A stretch of DNA of 64,000 nucleotides, taken from assembly GCF_026013965.1 (NCBI RefSeq), contig NZ_CP110341.1, forward strand, positions 744,001-808,000, in the 5' to 3' direction. The position numbers and the translations under genes are program-made. How positions within the stretch are numbered: position 1 is the stretch's first letter; every line of letters starts with the position of its first letter. The notes beneath the pieces were generated by a model, which saw nothing but the letters and a program-made list of their open reading frames with translations, did no database searches and was not told where the DNA came from. Below, one piece after another: positions 35,447 to 48,374 of the stretch. This stretch comes from Brevibacterium sp. JSBI002. GTDB taxonomy: Bacteria; Actinomycetota; Actinomycetes; Actinomycetales; Brevibacteriaceae.

Positions 35447-36388
35447 CTACTTGAGGTCGAGTCCGGCGAGGACGGCGCGGTGGTCGCTCGACCCGCGTTC
35501 GAGCACCTCGTCGGAGGTGGCGTCGAAACCACGGTAGAGGACATGGTCGAGCCGGGTGACGGGGAACTGGGAGGGCCAGGTGAAGCCGAAACCGCCTCGG
35601 GCCTCTTCCCGGGTATCCTCCAGCGGCGGCACCAAGGTCTCCATATTGTTGTCCGTCGTCGCCGTGTTGAAGTCGCCGGCGATGACGATATGCTCGGCAC
35701 CGTCGGTCTCCACTGTCGTGGCCAAGCGGCGCAGAGCGGCATTGCGCATCGATTCGTGGCCCGGTCGCACCGAAGGCATATGCACCGCATAGAAGCGGAT
35801 GTCACCGTGATCGGTCGAGATCGTGGTCGCGAACGCGCGCGGCCACTGCAGGCCCAAGTCGACCTCTTCGGGCTCCGACATCGGCCACTTCGACCACACG
35901 CCGATGGTGTCGACGACCTGCGAATGCTCGAACGAGGAGTCGAGCTCCTTGTGGATGATCTTGCCGGACAGGGATTCGAGTTCCTGGATCGTGACGATGT
36001 CCGGATCGCGGTCGACGATGTTCTGCGCGGCAGCGGTGGGCTGCGGCATCCTCGCCCCCACATTGTGGGTAGCCACCGTCAGGTCCGGATCACCGGAATC
36101 CTCATTCGGCAGCAGGGCGGGTCCGAACATTCCCGCCCACACGAGAGCAGGCACGAGGAATCCGATGGCCGAGAGCCACGAGAAGCGGATGAGGAACATG
36201 AGCAGCACGAGCGCGAGGAAGATTCCCGTCCACGGCAGTGCCGATTCGAGGATGAGCGCGATGCCCATCCGCGTCGGCAGCAGATTGTGGAGAAGCAGGA
36301 ATGCCGCATAGAGGATCCCGAAGATCAATGCGGTGATGCCCTTCGCGGGGCTGTGCCTTCTGCGCGGTGTGGGATATGCCTGGTTCAT
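35447..36388 (-). CDS. Membrane-anchored endonuclease/exonuclease/phosphatase family protein
   Basis: 313 residues. Three N-terminal membrane helices (about 18-95) precede an extracytoplasmic EEP domain with THNVGA, IQELES, the RFYAVHMPS block, AGDFNTA and SSDHRAVLAGL. The metal-binding and catalytic residues of the fold are therefore present. The substrate could be a phosphodiester, inositol phosphate or sphingomyelin. Its 3' end is 6 bp from the convergent MarP stop. Confidence 0.85.
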   Translation of the reverse strand: MNQAYPTPRRRHSPAKGITALIFGILYAAFLLLHNLLPTRMGIALILESALPWTGIFLALVLLMFLIRFSWLSAIGFLVPALVWAGMFGPALLPNEDSGDPDLTVATHNVGARMPQPTAAAQNIVDRDPDIVTIQELESLSGKIIHKELDSSFEHSQVVDTIGVWSKWPMSEPEEVDLGLQWPRAFATTISTDHGDIRFYAVHMPSVRPGHESMRNAALRRLATTVETDGAEHIVIAGDFNTATTDNNMETLVPPLEDTREEARGGFGFTWPSQFPVTRLDHVLYRGFDATSDEVLERGSSDHRAVLAGLDLK

Positions 36389-36463
36389 CGATCAACGATC
36401 TTAACCGGGAAGTCTGGCCCCACGCTGGAAGCGACTTGCGACGCGGCTCACAGCCGCACGACA

Positions 36464-37281
36464 TCAGCGACGCGCAGTCGCACTCCACACCGTCACATCG
36501 GGGTGGGTGTCGTAGCGATACCCCGAACCCCTCATCGTGCGCACCACGGAAGCATATTCGCCGAGGCGGCGCCGCAGTCGGCGGATGTGGACGTCCACGG
36601 TGCGTTCGTCGGGAACCTCACCGCCGGACCACACCGCGGTGATGAGGTCCTCACGGGGCAGGGTCTCATCGGCGTGGGAGACGAGGGTGGCGAGCAGGTC
36701 GAATTCCTTCGTCGTGACATCGACGAGGTCACCGTCGATGCGGACCTCGCGGCGGGGGATGTCGATGCGCAGACGTTCCCCGGTGGTCTGGGTGTAGGCG
36801 TCACCGGCCCGTCCGCCGAAACCGCGGGGTGCGGGAGCCGCCGGAGCGGCCTCCTCGCGCAGAGCCGGCGGGTGGATGCGGTTGGGAATGCGCGAGCGCA
36901 CGGGTCCGTGGGTCGCCGCCGGTGCACCGGTGGCTGCGGGGGAGCCGTTGGCCACGGCTCGCACGGCGTCGATATCGCTGCCGCGGCCCTCCGGGGCCAG
37001 TGCGATGACGGCCTGGGTCTCGGCCTGGCTGGCGAGTTCCTTGGCGTAGGCCTGCAGCTCAGCGGCGATCGCGGAGAGGTTCGTGCCGTCGGCCGCGGCC
37101 TTTGTCTCATCGAGTCCGATGTAGACGATGATTCCGCGAGCGCCTTCGGCGAGGGGACGACACCGGCGGGTCCGTAGGTGTGCGGTGGGTTCTGCGAGTC
37201 GACTGCGCTCAACTTGGCTCCTGCACGTCGAGTGGCCACTGCACTGCGGGGGTGGACGTAGGCGGGTTCTGGATTCGGCAT
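36464..37281 (-). pseudogene. Winged-helix (OmpR/PhoB-type) DNA-binding protein, one-base frameshift
   Basis: The start at 37281 (MPNPEPAYVHPRSAVATRR) has AAAGGA upstream and reads to GPAGVV, after which the frame is lost. The rest, PLAEGARGIIVYIGLDE then an alpha/beta region and a C-terminal OmpR-type winged helix (FDLLATLVSHADETLPREDLI, VDVHIRRLRRRLG, GSGYRYD), lies one frame over. One extra C in the CCCC run near 37152 restores a protein of about 272 residues. There is no receiver Asp domain, so this is not a classical response regulator. Its target genes are unknown. Confidence 0.82.
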
Positions 37282-37501
37282 AGCTGTCCTTTGCTTTCGA
37301 CCATGAGGTCGATATGACTGGAAGAGTCCGCTGCTTGAGTGAACTCGTTCGAGGCCGGACAGCGGGAGTACGATCACCGACCACGAACGCAGGGCATACA
37401 CATATGTGCGCCCGGCATTCGCATCTGATGGATCGTCGAAGTCATGGCTTCATTATTTGTCACAAAACTTCGGCCATGCAAAGGAAAGCCCGAAAATGAG
37501 A

Positions 37502-37531
37502 CGACTGTGACGAAATATGACGTCACAGTCG
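37502..37531 (-). terminator. Stem-loop downstream of upp
   Basis: An 11-bp perfect stem (37502-37512 with 37521-37531) and 8-nt loop lies about 40 nt after the upp stop. On the minus strand it is followed by TCTCATTTTC, moderately U-rich, consistent with an intrinsic terminator. The arms contain TGTGAC and could also be a protein site. Confidence 0.55.
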
Positions 37532-37569
37532 CCGAGGTCGACGACCGAAAACGTCATCCGCGCGCTTGG

Positions 37570-38208
37570 TCAGTCGACGATTCCGTACATCCGGTCCCCG
37601 GCATCGCCGAGTCCGGGCATGATGTAGCCCTTCTCATTGAGCTTCTCATCGAGGGCAGCCGTGTACACCTTCACCTCGGCGGAATCGCTGTAGTCGCGTT
37701 CGATGCGCTGGACGCCCTCGGGGGCGGAGACGAGGCACACGGCGGTGACGTCGCGAGCTCCGCGAGCGAGCAGGAAGTCGATGGCCATGGCCAGGGTGCC
37801 GCCGGTGGCGAGCATCGGATCGACGACGAAGATCTGCCTGCCGGTGAGGTCATCGGGCAGGCGATCGGCATAGGCGCTGGGTTCGAAAGTGGTCTCGTCG
37901 CGGACCATTCCGAGGAAGCCCACCTCGGCGGTGGGGAGGATGCGCAGCATTCCGTCGAGCATGCCGAGCCCGGCGCGCAGGATCGGGACCACGACGGGGC
38001 GGGGCTCGGCGATGCGGGTGCCGACGGTCGTCGTCACCGGAGTCGAGATCTCCTTGTCTTCGACGGCCACCGAGCGGGTCGCCTCATAGGCGAGCAGCAT
38101 GACGAGCTCCTCGGTGAGCTGTCGGAAACGAGCGGAATCCGTATTCACATCGCGCAGAGCGGTGAGTTTGTGGGCGATGAGCGGGTGGTCGGCTACGTGA
38201 AGATGCAT
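37570..38208 (-). CDS. upp: Uracil phosphoribosyltransferase
   Basis: 212 residues with the PRPP-binding motif [10 protein letters not shown], the PILRAGLGM segment and a C-terminal [12 protein letters not shown] uracil-binding loop. It makes UMP from uracil and PRPP. The ATG at 38208 directly follows a possible -10 (TACCAT on the minus strand, 38216-38221), so the mRNA may be leaderless. Confidence 0.95.
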   Translation of the reverse strand: MHLHVADHPLIAHKLTALRDVNTDSARFRQLTEELVMLLAYEATRSVAVEDKEISTPVTTTVGTRIAEPRPVVVPILRAGLGMLDGMLRILPTAEVGFLGMVRDETTFEPSAYADRLPDDLTGRQIFVVDPMLATGGTLAMAIDFLLARGARDVTAVCLVSAPEGVQRIERDYSDSAEVKVYTAALDEKLNEKGYIMPGLGDAGDRMYGIVD

Positions 38209-38281
38209 ACCCCAAATGGTACGGGAGAACTTCGGGCTTAAGGCAGTGGTCAACGCGGGGCGAAGCGTTCACAATGGAGGC

Positions 38282-38833
38282 ATGTCGTACTTCACTGAGA
38301 TCCTGGCCGATTCCGGCGATGGCTTCCGCGCCCTCGATGTCGACGTCCGTGACGCGAACGACCTCGACGACCTCGTCGATATGATGCGTTCGGCAGCCGG
38401 CGATGACGGAGAGGCCGTGGCCGTCATCGAACACGAAGACGAATGGTTCGGGCTCGTGCGCCTGTGCCGGAACAATGAGGTCAAGGTCTTCCTGTCCGAC
38501 CTCGCCGCGGCAGAGGCGAGCCCGTTCGCGGAGATCTTCGCCGACTTCCTCGACTCCCGCCCCGACGCCTATGACGCCGAACCCGAAGAGGACTTCGGGG
38601 CCGAGGAGGATGAGGCCGCCGTCGACGAGGAGGACGACGAAGACGAGGTCGAAATGCTCGAGTTCGACGCCGATGCCGAATGGGGCGGAGACGCCGATAT
38701 CTACTCTGACCGCGGAGTCCCCGCCGCCACCCTCATCGATCAGGTCGAAAGCTATCGGTCCGACCCGGCCCGCGTCGTCGCCCATGTCGGTGAGACCGTC
38801 GGCTTCGCCGATCAGCTCGAGGCCGCACGCTGA
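38282..38833 (+). CDS. TadA-associated (tRNA adenosine deaminase-associated) protein
   Basis: 183 residues, strongly acidic in the middle (about 100-125, runs of Glu/Asp). The N-terminal MSYFTEILADSGDGFRALDVDV and the EDEWFGLVRL motif match the actinobacterial family encoded next to tadA. No biochemical role is established. GGAGG precedes the ATG. It is divergent from upp and 11 bp before tadA. Confidence 0.82.
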   Translation: MSYFTEILADSGDGFRALDVDVRDANDLDDLVDMMRSAAGDDGEAVAVIEHEDEWFGLVRLCRNNEVKVFLSDLAAAEASPFAEIFADFLDSRPDAYDAEPEEDFGAEEDEAAVDEEDDEDEVEMLEFDADAEWGGDADIYSDRGVPAATLIDQVESYRSDPARVVAHVGETVGFADQLEAAR

Positions 38834-38844
38834 CCGCTGCGTCC

Positions 38845-39297
38845 GTGACCCGGCTCGATGAATGGATGGGTCATGCCCTCGCCGAGGCGGCCCTGGCGCC
38901 CGCTCATGACGACGTTCCCGTCGGGGCCGTGGTCATCGACGGTGCCGGTGAGATCATCGGGCGCGGTCACAATCGACGCGAGATCGATGCCGACCCGCTC
39001 GGCCACGCCGAACTCATGGCTATCTCAGCCGCCGCCTCGGCGAGGGGCGAATGGCGCTTGGACGGCTGCACCCTCGTCGTCACGCTGGAACCGTGCGTGA
39101 TGTGCGCCGGAGCCCTCGTCGGCTCCCGCATCGACAGGGTCGTCTTCGGGGCCTATGACGACAAGGCCGGGGCGGTCGGCTCGGTCTGGGATCTGCTGCG
39201 CGACCGCGCCGCACTCCACCATCCGGAGGTCACCTCGGGCGTCCGGGCGGAGGAGAGCCGGACCCTGCTGAGGGAGTTCTTCGCGGCCAAACGCTGA
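38845..39297 (+). CDS. tadA: tRNA adenosine(34) deaminase
   Basis: 150 residues with zinc ligands His54 (HAE, catalytic Glu56), Cys84 and Cys87 (PCVMC). It converts A34 to inosine in tRNA-Arg(ACG). GTG start 11 bp after the TadA-associated gene; a tRNA gene follows 63 bp later. Confidence 0.93.
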   Translation: MTRLDEWMGHALAEAALAPAHDDVPVGAVVIDGAGEIIGRGHNRREIDADPLGHAELMAISAAASARGEWRLDGCTLVVTLEPCVMCAGALVGSRIDRVVFGAYDDKAGAVGSVWDLLRDRAALHHPEVTSGVRAEESRTLLREFFAAKR

Positions 39298-39360
39298 CGT
39301 GTCCCAGCTCACGGCGAACCGATTTGGACGCAGAAAGTCCGCCGCTGTACAGTTGTCGGC

Positions 39361-39451
39361 GGTGGCGTGTCCGAGCGGCCGAAGGTGCAACACTCGAAAT
39401 GTTGTGTAGGGCAACCCCCTACCGTGGGTTCAAATCCCACCGCCACCGCCA
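39361..39451 (+). tRNA. tRNA-Ser (anticodon CGA)
   Basis: Acceptor arms GGTGGCG/CGCCACC pair, the anticodon loop is CTCGAAA between CAACA/TGTTG, and there is a long class II variable arm typical of tRNA-Ser. The T-arm is GTGGG-TTCAAAT-CCCAC, the discriminator G is at 39448, and CCA is encoded at 39449-39451. Confidence 0.96.
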
Positions 39452-39454
39452 AGG

Positions 39455-39490
39455 GAAACCCCTGATCAGACGCTTCTGGTCAGGGGTTTC
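39455..39490 (+). terminator. Stem-loop after tRNA-Ser
   Basis: GAAACCCCTGA pairs with TCAGGGGTTTC over 11 bp, with a 14-nt loop, 3 nt after the tRNA. There is no T-run beyond GTCTGTCTC, so termination is likely but not certain. Confidence 0.65.
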
Positions 39491-39591
39491 GTCTGTCTCG
39501 TCGAAGGATGGCATCGGCGCGCGCAGAGGTGTGATGATTGACACACCAGGGTCGAGCGGCGAGACTTGCTCGGTGAAACAGAAAGAGTTTT

Positions 39592-39623
39592 CCGGGATAT
39601 GGAATTACCTTTCGGTATCCCGG
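39592..39623 (+). promoter_or_regulatory. Stem-loop/operator-like sequence upstream of the purine permease
   Basis: CCGGGATA and TATCCCGG form perfect 8-bp arms around a 16-nt centre reading GGAA-N6-TTCG, one base from the GGAA-N6-TTCC boxes found at purine/glyoxylate promoters. The opposite strand reads ATACCGAAA. It lies 110 bp before the permease start and may link the permease to that regulon. Confidence 0.35.
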
Positions 39624-39732
39624 TCCGGTATCCGGGGCTGAAGGCTCGACTGTCTCATTGCGCATGTTCAAGGCGCAGGGCCGACGACGATGATGTGGCC
39701 GGCTGACCAAATCGAACAACCTGAGGTGGTCC

Positions 39733-41199
39733 ATGAAAATGGCTGACAACGACCAAGCGGTGCAGACCGCATCTTCGAGACCGGGGCTTCTCGACAAATT
39801 CTTCGAAATCACCCATCGAGGCTCGACGATCAGACAGGAGATCCGCGGAGGCATCGTCGCCTTCGTCGCGATGGCCTATATCGTCGTCCTCAACCCGCTC
39901 ATCCTCGGCGGTTCCCAGGACGTCGCCGGTGACAGCCTCGACTTCGCCCAGCTGACCGCGGTCACCGGGCTCGTCGCCGGCGTCATCACGATCCTCTTCG
40001 GCGTCGTCGCCCGACTGCCCTTCGGCCTGGCCGCAGGCCTGGGCATGAACAGCTTCCTCGCTGTGTCCGTCGTTCAGGAGGTCACCTGGGCCGACGCGAT
40101 GGGACTGGTGGTCATCAACGGCGTCATCATCGTCGTCCTCGGTGCCACGGGCATCCGCACCGCGATCTTCAACGCCGTCCCACATGCACTGAAGATCGCG
40201 ATCACGGTGGGCATCGGACTCTTCATCGCCTTCATCGGCTTCGTCAACGCCGGGTTCGTCACGCGCACCCCCGCGGGCCCACCCGTCCAGCTGGGCCAGG
40301 ACGGATCGATCGGCTCCCTGCCGACGCTGGTCTTCGTCTTCGCGCTCGTCCTCATCGGCATCCTCGTGGCGCGGAGGATTCCCGGCGGCATCCTCATCGG
40401 CATCATCGTGGCCACGATCGCCGCGATCATCATCCAGGCGTTCGCGAAGCTCGGCACCGTCGGAGACCCGGTCAATCCGGACCCGCTGGGCTGGAACCTC
40501 TCCGCTCCGGAATTCCCGAAACAGGTCATCGCCCTTCCCGACTTCGGTCTCATCGGCGCCTTCGACCTCGTCGGCGGCTTCCAGCACATCGGAGTCCTCG
40601 CGGCCACGATGCTCGTGTTCACCCTCGTGTTCACGAACTTCTTCGACGCCATGGGCTCGATGACCGGACTGGCCCGCAGCGCCGGACTGCAGACCGAGGA
40701 CGGAATGTTCCCGCGCATCCGCGGAGCCTTCATCGTCGAAGGCCTCGGAGCGGTCTTCGGCGGCGGTGCCTCCGCATCGTCGAACACGGTCTTCGTCGAC
40801 TCCGCAGCCGGAATCGCCGAAGGCGCACGCACGGGTCTGGCCGCCTGCATCACCGGTGTGCTGTTCCTGCTGTCGATGTTCTTCTCACCGCTCATCGCCG
40901 TCATCCCGATGGAAGCCGGAGCCGCGGCGCTCGTCGTCGTCGGCGCCATGATGGTCACGCAGATCCGTGAGATCGACATGACCGACTTCCGCACCTCGCT
41001 GCCGGTCTTCCTCACCATGGTGACGATGCCGCTGACCTATTCGATCGCCAACGGAATCGGCGTCGGATTCATCTCCTGGGCGCTCATCCACGCCATGAGC
41101 AACCGTGCCCGCCAGGTCCACTGGCTGCTGTGGGTCGTCTCGGCCGGATTCGTCCTGTACTTCGTTCGCGGCCCGATTTCGGCTATCTTGGGGGCATGA
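39733..41199 (+). CDS. NCS2-family purine permease (AzgA-like hypoxanthine/guanine type)
   Basis: 488 residues and about 12 to 14 membrane segments. The N-terminal FFEITHRGSTIRQEIRGGIVAFVAMAYIVVLNPLIL is characteristic of the AzgA branch, with GMNSFLA and FDAMGSMTGLAR later, and the conserved GGGASASSNTVFVDSAAGIAEGARTG region. It probably imports hypoxanthine, guanine or adenine, matching the xanthine dehydrogenase and guanine deaminase genes that follow. GAGG lies 6 nt before the ATG. Confidence 0.9.
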   Translation: MKMADNDQAVQTASSRPGLLDKFFEITHRGSTIRQEIRGGIVAFVAMAYIVVLNPLILGGSQDVAGDSLDFAQLTAVTGLVAGVITILFGVVARLPFGLAAGLGMNSFLAVSVVQEVTWADAMGLVVINGVIIVVLGATGIRTAIFNAVPHALKIAITVGIGLFIAFIGFVNAGFVTRTPAGPPVQLGQDGSIGSLPTLVFVFALVLIGILVARRIPGGILIGIIVATIAAIIIQAFAKLGTVGDPVNPDPLGWNLSAPEFPKQVIALPDFGLIGAFDLVGGFQHIGVLAATMLVFTLVFTNFFDAMGSMTGLARSAGLQTEDGMFPRIRGAFIVEGLGAVFGGGASASSNTVFVDSAAGIAEGARTGLAACITGVLFLLSMFFSPLIAVIPMEAGAAALVVVGAMMVTQIREIDMTDFRTSLPVFLTMVTMPLTYSIANGIGVGFISWALIHAMSNRARQVHWLLWVVSAGFVLYFVRGPISAILGA

Positions 41200-41260
41200 G
41201 AACAATGGTTGGACACTCAGCTTGGGGAAAGGGTCAGATCGCCCACGGGGCTTGACCTGC

Positions 41261-41277
41261 GGGGACGTCCAGTCCCC
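41261..41277 (+). terminator. Short stem-loop after the purine permease
   Basis: GGGGAC-GTCCA-GTCCCC, a 6-bp stem with 5-nt loop 60 nt after the permease stop, followed by TCTTCC. It is a weak terminator candidate only; some read-through into xdh would fit a common role. Confidence 0.35.
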
Positions 41278-41394
41278 TCTTCCGCGTTCTTCTGCGCTGT
41301 TCGCATGGATAACCAGAGGCTCGAAGAACGAAGCAAATTGTTCCAACCATGCACTGTGCGCCTCAGTGGAGAGGCGCGGGAGGTGTGAAGTGCG

Positions 41395-45226
<3,832 letters not shown>

Positions 45227-45230
<4 letters not shown>

Positions 45231-46011
45231 CCTGGATGGACACCGCGTCCGAGCTGAGATCGGCTCGGGTGCCGGCTGTCCTCATCACTCTCGCCGCGGT
45301 GCGTGGGCATGCCCACGTGAGGCGGGAGCGAAGATGATCGCCACCGCCGATGACCTGTTCGGGACCATCGGCGGGGGCAATCTCGAGATGACGGCCCTCA
45401 CCCGTGCCCGGGAACTGCTCGCCGAGGGGCAGACAGCTCCGGAGATGCTCACCCTGCGGCTCAACGACAAGGCTCCTGCCAAATACGGTCGCCAATGCTG
45501 CGGCGGAGAGGTCACCATGCTCTTCGAACCCTTGCCCGTGCCCGCCTCGGTGGCGATCTTCGGCATCGGCAACATCGGACTCGAACTCACTCGGATCCTC
45601 GCCCGCCACGATCTCGATCTCACCGTGTCCGATTCGCGGCCCGAGCAGCTCGAGGCGATCGATGGCTTGGAGGAGCCGGTGGCGCGGATCCGCCCCGAAT
45701 TCGCTGTCGTCGGGGAAGAGGTGCTCTCTGCCCTGCCGGCCGGTGCGCACGTGGTCATCATGACCCACGACCATGCCGAGGACCTGCACCTGTGCTCCGC
45801 GGCGCTGACCCGCGGCGACCTCGGGTCGGTCGGACTCATCGGCTCGAGCGCGAAGTGGCAGCGCTTCCGCAAGAACCTCGCCGCCGAAGGCTTCGCGCCC
45901 GAGGTCATCGACACCATTCGGTGCCCCATCGGCCTGCCCGAACTGCCCGGCAAAGCACCGGCAACGATCGCCGTGAGCGTCGCCGCGGACCTGCTCGGCC
46001 GCATGTCCTGA
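45227..46011 (+). pseudogene. xdhC: Xanthine dehydrogenase accessory protein XdhC, one-base frameshift
   Basis: It starts MTWMDTASELRSARVPAVLITLAAVRGHA and then loses frame. The rest, PREAGAKMIATADDLFGTIGGGNLE, then QCCGGEVTMLFEPL and a Rossmann domain with FGIGNIGLEL and GLIGSSAKWQRF, lies one frame over. Adding one C to the CCC run at 45311-45313 gives a protein of about 261 residues. XdhC loads the sulphurated molybdenum cofactor into the large subunit. All motifs are intact, so I suspect a sequence error. Confidence 0.88.
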
Positions 46012-46014
46012 CTC

Positions 46015-46046
46015 TTCACCACCACTGACTTTCACCACCACTGACT
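46015..46046 (+). repeat. Tandem 16-bp duplication between xdhC and guanine deaminase
   Basis: TTCACCACCACTGACT occurs twice in direct tandem (46015-46030, 46031-46046), filling most of the 49-bp gap. The distance to the guanine deaminase ribosome-binding site (AGGAGAACC) is unaffected. Confidence 0.85.
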
Positions 46047-46060
46047 CTAGGAGAACCACT

Positions 46061-47338
46061 GTGGTCATCTATCGCGCCCGCGTCTTCGATACGCCGGACA
46101 ACCCTTTCGCCGGGGGCAGGCTGCGTTCGGCGGCCGATGTCGCCCTCGTCGTCGACGACGGACTCATCACCTCCCGCACCGACTTCGACTCCGCCCGGGC
46201 AGCGCACCCCGATGCGGAAGTCGTCGACCTCCGCGACGGTGTGCTCATCCCCGGACTCATCGACACCCACGTCCACCTGCCGCAGGTCAGGGCCATCGGC
46301 CATCTCGGGCGGCCGCTGCTCGACTGGCTCGACCAGTGCGCCCTGCCCGAAGAAGCGAAACTCGGGGACCCCGCTTACGCGAAGGCGGTGGCCGGAGAAT
46401 TCCTCACGGGACTGATCTCGGCGGGGACCACCTCGGCGATGGTCTTCGGTTCGCACTTCGCGGGCGCCATGGACATCTTCTTCGCCGCCGCTTCAGAGTC
46501 GGGGCTGCGGATCACCTCCGGGCTGGTGACGAGCGACCGGAACCTGCCCGATGCGCTGCTCACCGACGTGGGGCGCTCGACCGAGGAGAGCCAGGCGCTC
46601 ATCGATCGGTGGCACGGGAAGGGACGGCTGCGGTACGCGGTGACTCCGCGGTTCTCGTTCTCCGCGGGACCGGAGCTGCTGGCTGCCGGCGGCCGCCTCT
46701 TGGAAGACAACCCGGGCGTCTGGGTGACCTCGCACCTCAACGAGAACGTCGATGAGGTCGCCGGGGTCGCGCAGATCCACCCGGAGGCTCGTGATTATCT
46801 TGATACGTACGATCGGGCGGGACTCGTGGGGCGGCGCACAGTGCTCGCGCACAACGTCCACCCGCAAGATCGGGAACTCGATCGCATGGCCGAGGCCGGG
46901 TCCGTGGTCGCACACTGCCCGACCTCGAACTCGGCTCTGGCCAGCGGCTTCTTCCCGCTGCGCCGACACATCGAGGCCGGCGTCCGCGTGGCTCTGGGCA
47001 CCGATGTCGGGGCGGGCACGGGCTTCAACCTGCTCAAGGAGGGCGTGCAGTCGTACTTCATGCAGCAGCTCGATCCGGCCGGGGGAGTGGCCTTGACCTC
47101 CGCACATCTGCTGCATCTGGCAACTGCGGCCGGCGCCGAGGCGCTCGAACTCGATGAGGTCGGGGTGCTAAGTGTGGGCAAGCGCTTCGATGCAGTGCTC
47201 ATCCGTCCGGCCGAGGGGCAGCCCTTGGACGTCGGCATCCGCCACGCCGCCGACGACGAGGACGCTTTGGCAAAGATCTTCGCCATGGGCACCCCGGGCG
47301 ACATCGCCGGCGTCTGGATCGAAGGCACCCCTCTCTGA
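46061..47338 (+). CDS. guaD: Guanine deaminase-like amidohydrolase
   Basis: 425 residues. Metal ligands are His70 and His72 (IDTHVHLPQ), with further His in SHLNEN and AHNVHPQD and the Asp of ALGTDVGAG. The PQVRAIGHLGRPLLDWL block is typical of guanine deaminases, which make xanthine and ammonia. 8-Oxoguanine deaminase is an alternative. It has a GTG start with AGGAG and follows xdhABC, consistent with supplying xanthine. Confidence 0.88.
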   Translation: MVIYRARVFDTPDNPFAGGRLRSAADVALVVDDGLITSRTDFDSARAAHPDAEVVDLRDGVLIPGLIDTHVHLPQVRAIGHLGRPLLDWLDQCALPEEAKLGDPAYAKAVAGEFLTGLISAGTTSAMVFGSHFAGAMDIFFAAASESGLRITSGLVTSDRNLPDALLTDVGRSTEESQALIDRWHGKGRLRYAVTPRFSFSAGPELLAAGGRLLEDNPGVWVTSHLNENVDEVAGVAQIHPEARDYLDTYDRAGLVGRRTVLAHNVHPQDRELDRMAEAGSVVAHCPTSNSALASGFFPLRRHIEAGVRVALGTDVGAGTGFNLLKEGVQSYFMQQLDPAGGVALTSAHLLHLATAAGAEALELDEVGVLSVGKRFDAVLIRPAEGQPLDVGIRHAADDEDALAKIFAMGTPGDIAGVWIEGTPL

Positions 47339-47347
47339 CCCCAATTA

Positions 47348-47403
47348 CTACCTGACGGCGGCCCAGCAACCTGGCGCGAGGTTGCTGGGCCGCCGTCAGG
47401 TAG
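47348..47403 (+). repeat. 56-nt palindromic intergenic element, copy B (after guaD)
   Basis: Perfect 25-nt arms (47348-47372, 47379-47403) and loop GGCGCG, 9 nt after the guaD stop. Flanks are AATTA on the left and TTCTGGG on the right, the plus-strand orientation, matching the direction of guaD. Confidence 0.93.
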
Positions 47404-47419
47404 TTCTGGGGGGAAGGTC

Positions 47420-47487
47420 TTGACGGGGACTCCGCGGGCTGTCTATGCTGATTTCACGTAATGGAAATAAACTTCCACAATACGGAA
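47420..47487 (+). promoter_or_regulatory. Promoter and IclR-type operators of the hyi-glxR-gcl genes
   Basis: TTGACG (47420-47425) and TATGCT (47444-47449) are spaced 18 bp. Just downstream of the predicted start site lie GGAA-N6-TTCC (47463-47476, in TGGAAATAAACTTCCA) and the overlapping TCCA-N2-ATACGGAA (47474-47487). A repressor bound there would block transcription. Confidence 0.6.
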
Positions 47488-47514
47488 AAGATTGGCAACT
47501 CAAAGGAGAGCTCC

Positions 47515-48339
47515 ATGTCCCAGAACTTCACCTCACCCGGCAGCTACGTCCTCAATTGCTCCACCCTGCTCACCGAACTGCCCGTTCTCGAGCGCGCCCA
47601 GGCCGCGAAGGACGCCGGTTTCGACGGCGTCGAATTCTGGTGGCCCTTCGACGGGAACCCGAGCCCCACCTCGGCGGAGGTCGATGAGTTCATCGCCTCC
47701 CTCGAATCCGCAGGCGTCGCTCTCAAGGGCCTGAACTTCTGGGCCGGGAACATGGCAGCCGGCGATCGCGGAATGGTCTCGATCATCGGCGCCGAAGAGG
47801 ACTTCGCGAAGAACGTCGACATCGTCGTCGAAATCGGCCGTCGCACCGGCTGCCGCGCCTTCAACGCCCTCTACGGTCTGCGCACCGACGGCCAGGACCC
47901 CGCCGCTCAGGACGCCACCGCCGCCGCCAACCTCGCGCTGGCCGCCGGCAAGGTCGCCGAAATCGGCGGGACCGTCCTCGTCGAACCCGTCTCCGGAGCC
48001 GAGACCTACCCGCTCAAACGCTACGCCGACGCCGCCGAGGTGGTCGCTCAGGTCCGCGCCGACGGACCCGAGAACATCGCCGTGCTCGCCGACTTCTACC
48101 ACATGCACGTCAATGGCGATGACGTCGCGACCGTCATCGAGGCCGAAGCCGCGAACTTCGGCCACATCCAGATCGCCGACGCCGACGGCCGCGGGGCACC
48201 GGGAACCGGGTCGCTGCCGCTGCGCCAGTGGATCGACCGCGCCTACGAGCTCGGCTACACCGGAGCCGTGGCGCTCGAATACAAACAGGACCGTGCGACC
48301 GCCTTCGACTGGCTCGACCGCGCCGCCCAGACCGCCTGA
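47515..48339 (+). CDS. hyi: Hydroxypyruvate isomerase
   Basis: 274-residue TIM-barrel of the Hyi family: GFDGVEFWWPF near the N-terminus, NALYG, VLVEPVSG with the catalytic Glu, LADFYHM and HIQIADADGRGAPGTG with the second metal/acid site. It interconverts hydroxypyruvate and tartronate semialdehyde. AAAGGAGAG precedes the ATG. First gene of the hyi-glxR-gcl group. Confidence 0.92.
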   Translation: MSQNFTSPGSYVLNCSTLLTELPVLERAQAAKDAGFDGVEFWWPFDGNPSPTSAEVDEFIASLESAGVALKGLNFWAGNMAAGDRGMVSIIGAEEDFAKNVDIVVEIGRRTGCRAFNALYGLRTDGQDPAAQDATAAANLALAAGKVAEIGGTVLVEPVSGAETYPLKRYADAAEVVAQVRADGPENIAVLADFYHMHVNGDDVATVIEAEAANFGHIQIADADGRGAPGTGSLPLRQWIDRAYELGYTGAVALEYKQDRATAFDWLDRAAQTA

Positions 48340-48374
48340 ACATCACCACCGACGACTCGAAGGAGACCCCCACC

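Noticed and set aside
37399..37408. CACATATGTG palindrome upstream of the winged-helix gene
   Set aside because: Only 10 bp, isolated, with no second copy or link to a known operator.
41205..41350. 9-bp inverted repeat (ATGGTTGGA / TCCAACCAT) before xdhA
   Set aside because: Arms are 128 nt apart and short; such matches are expected by chance.
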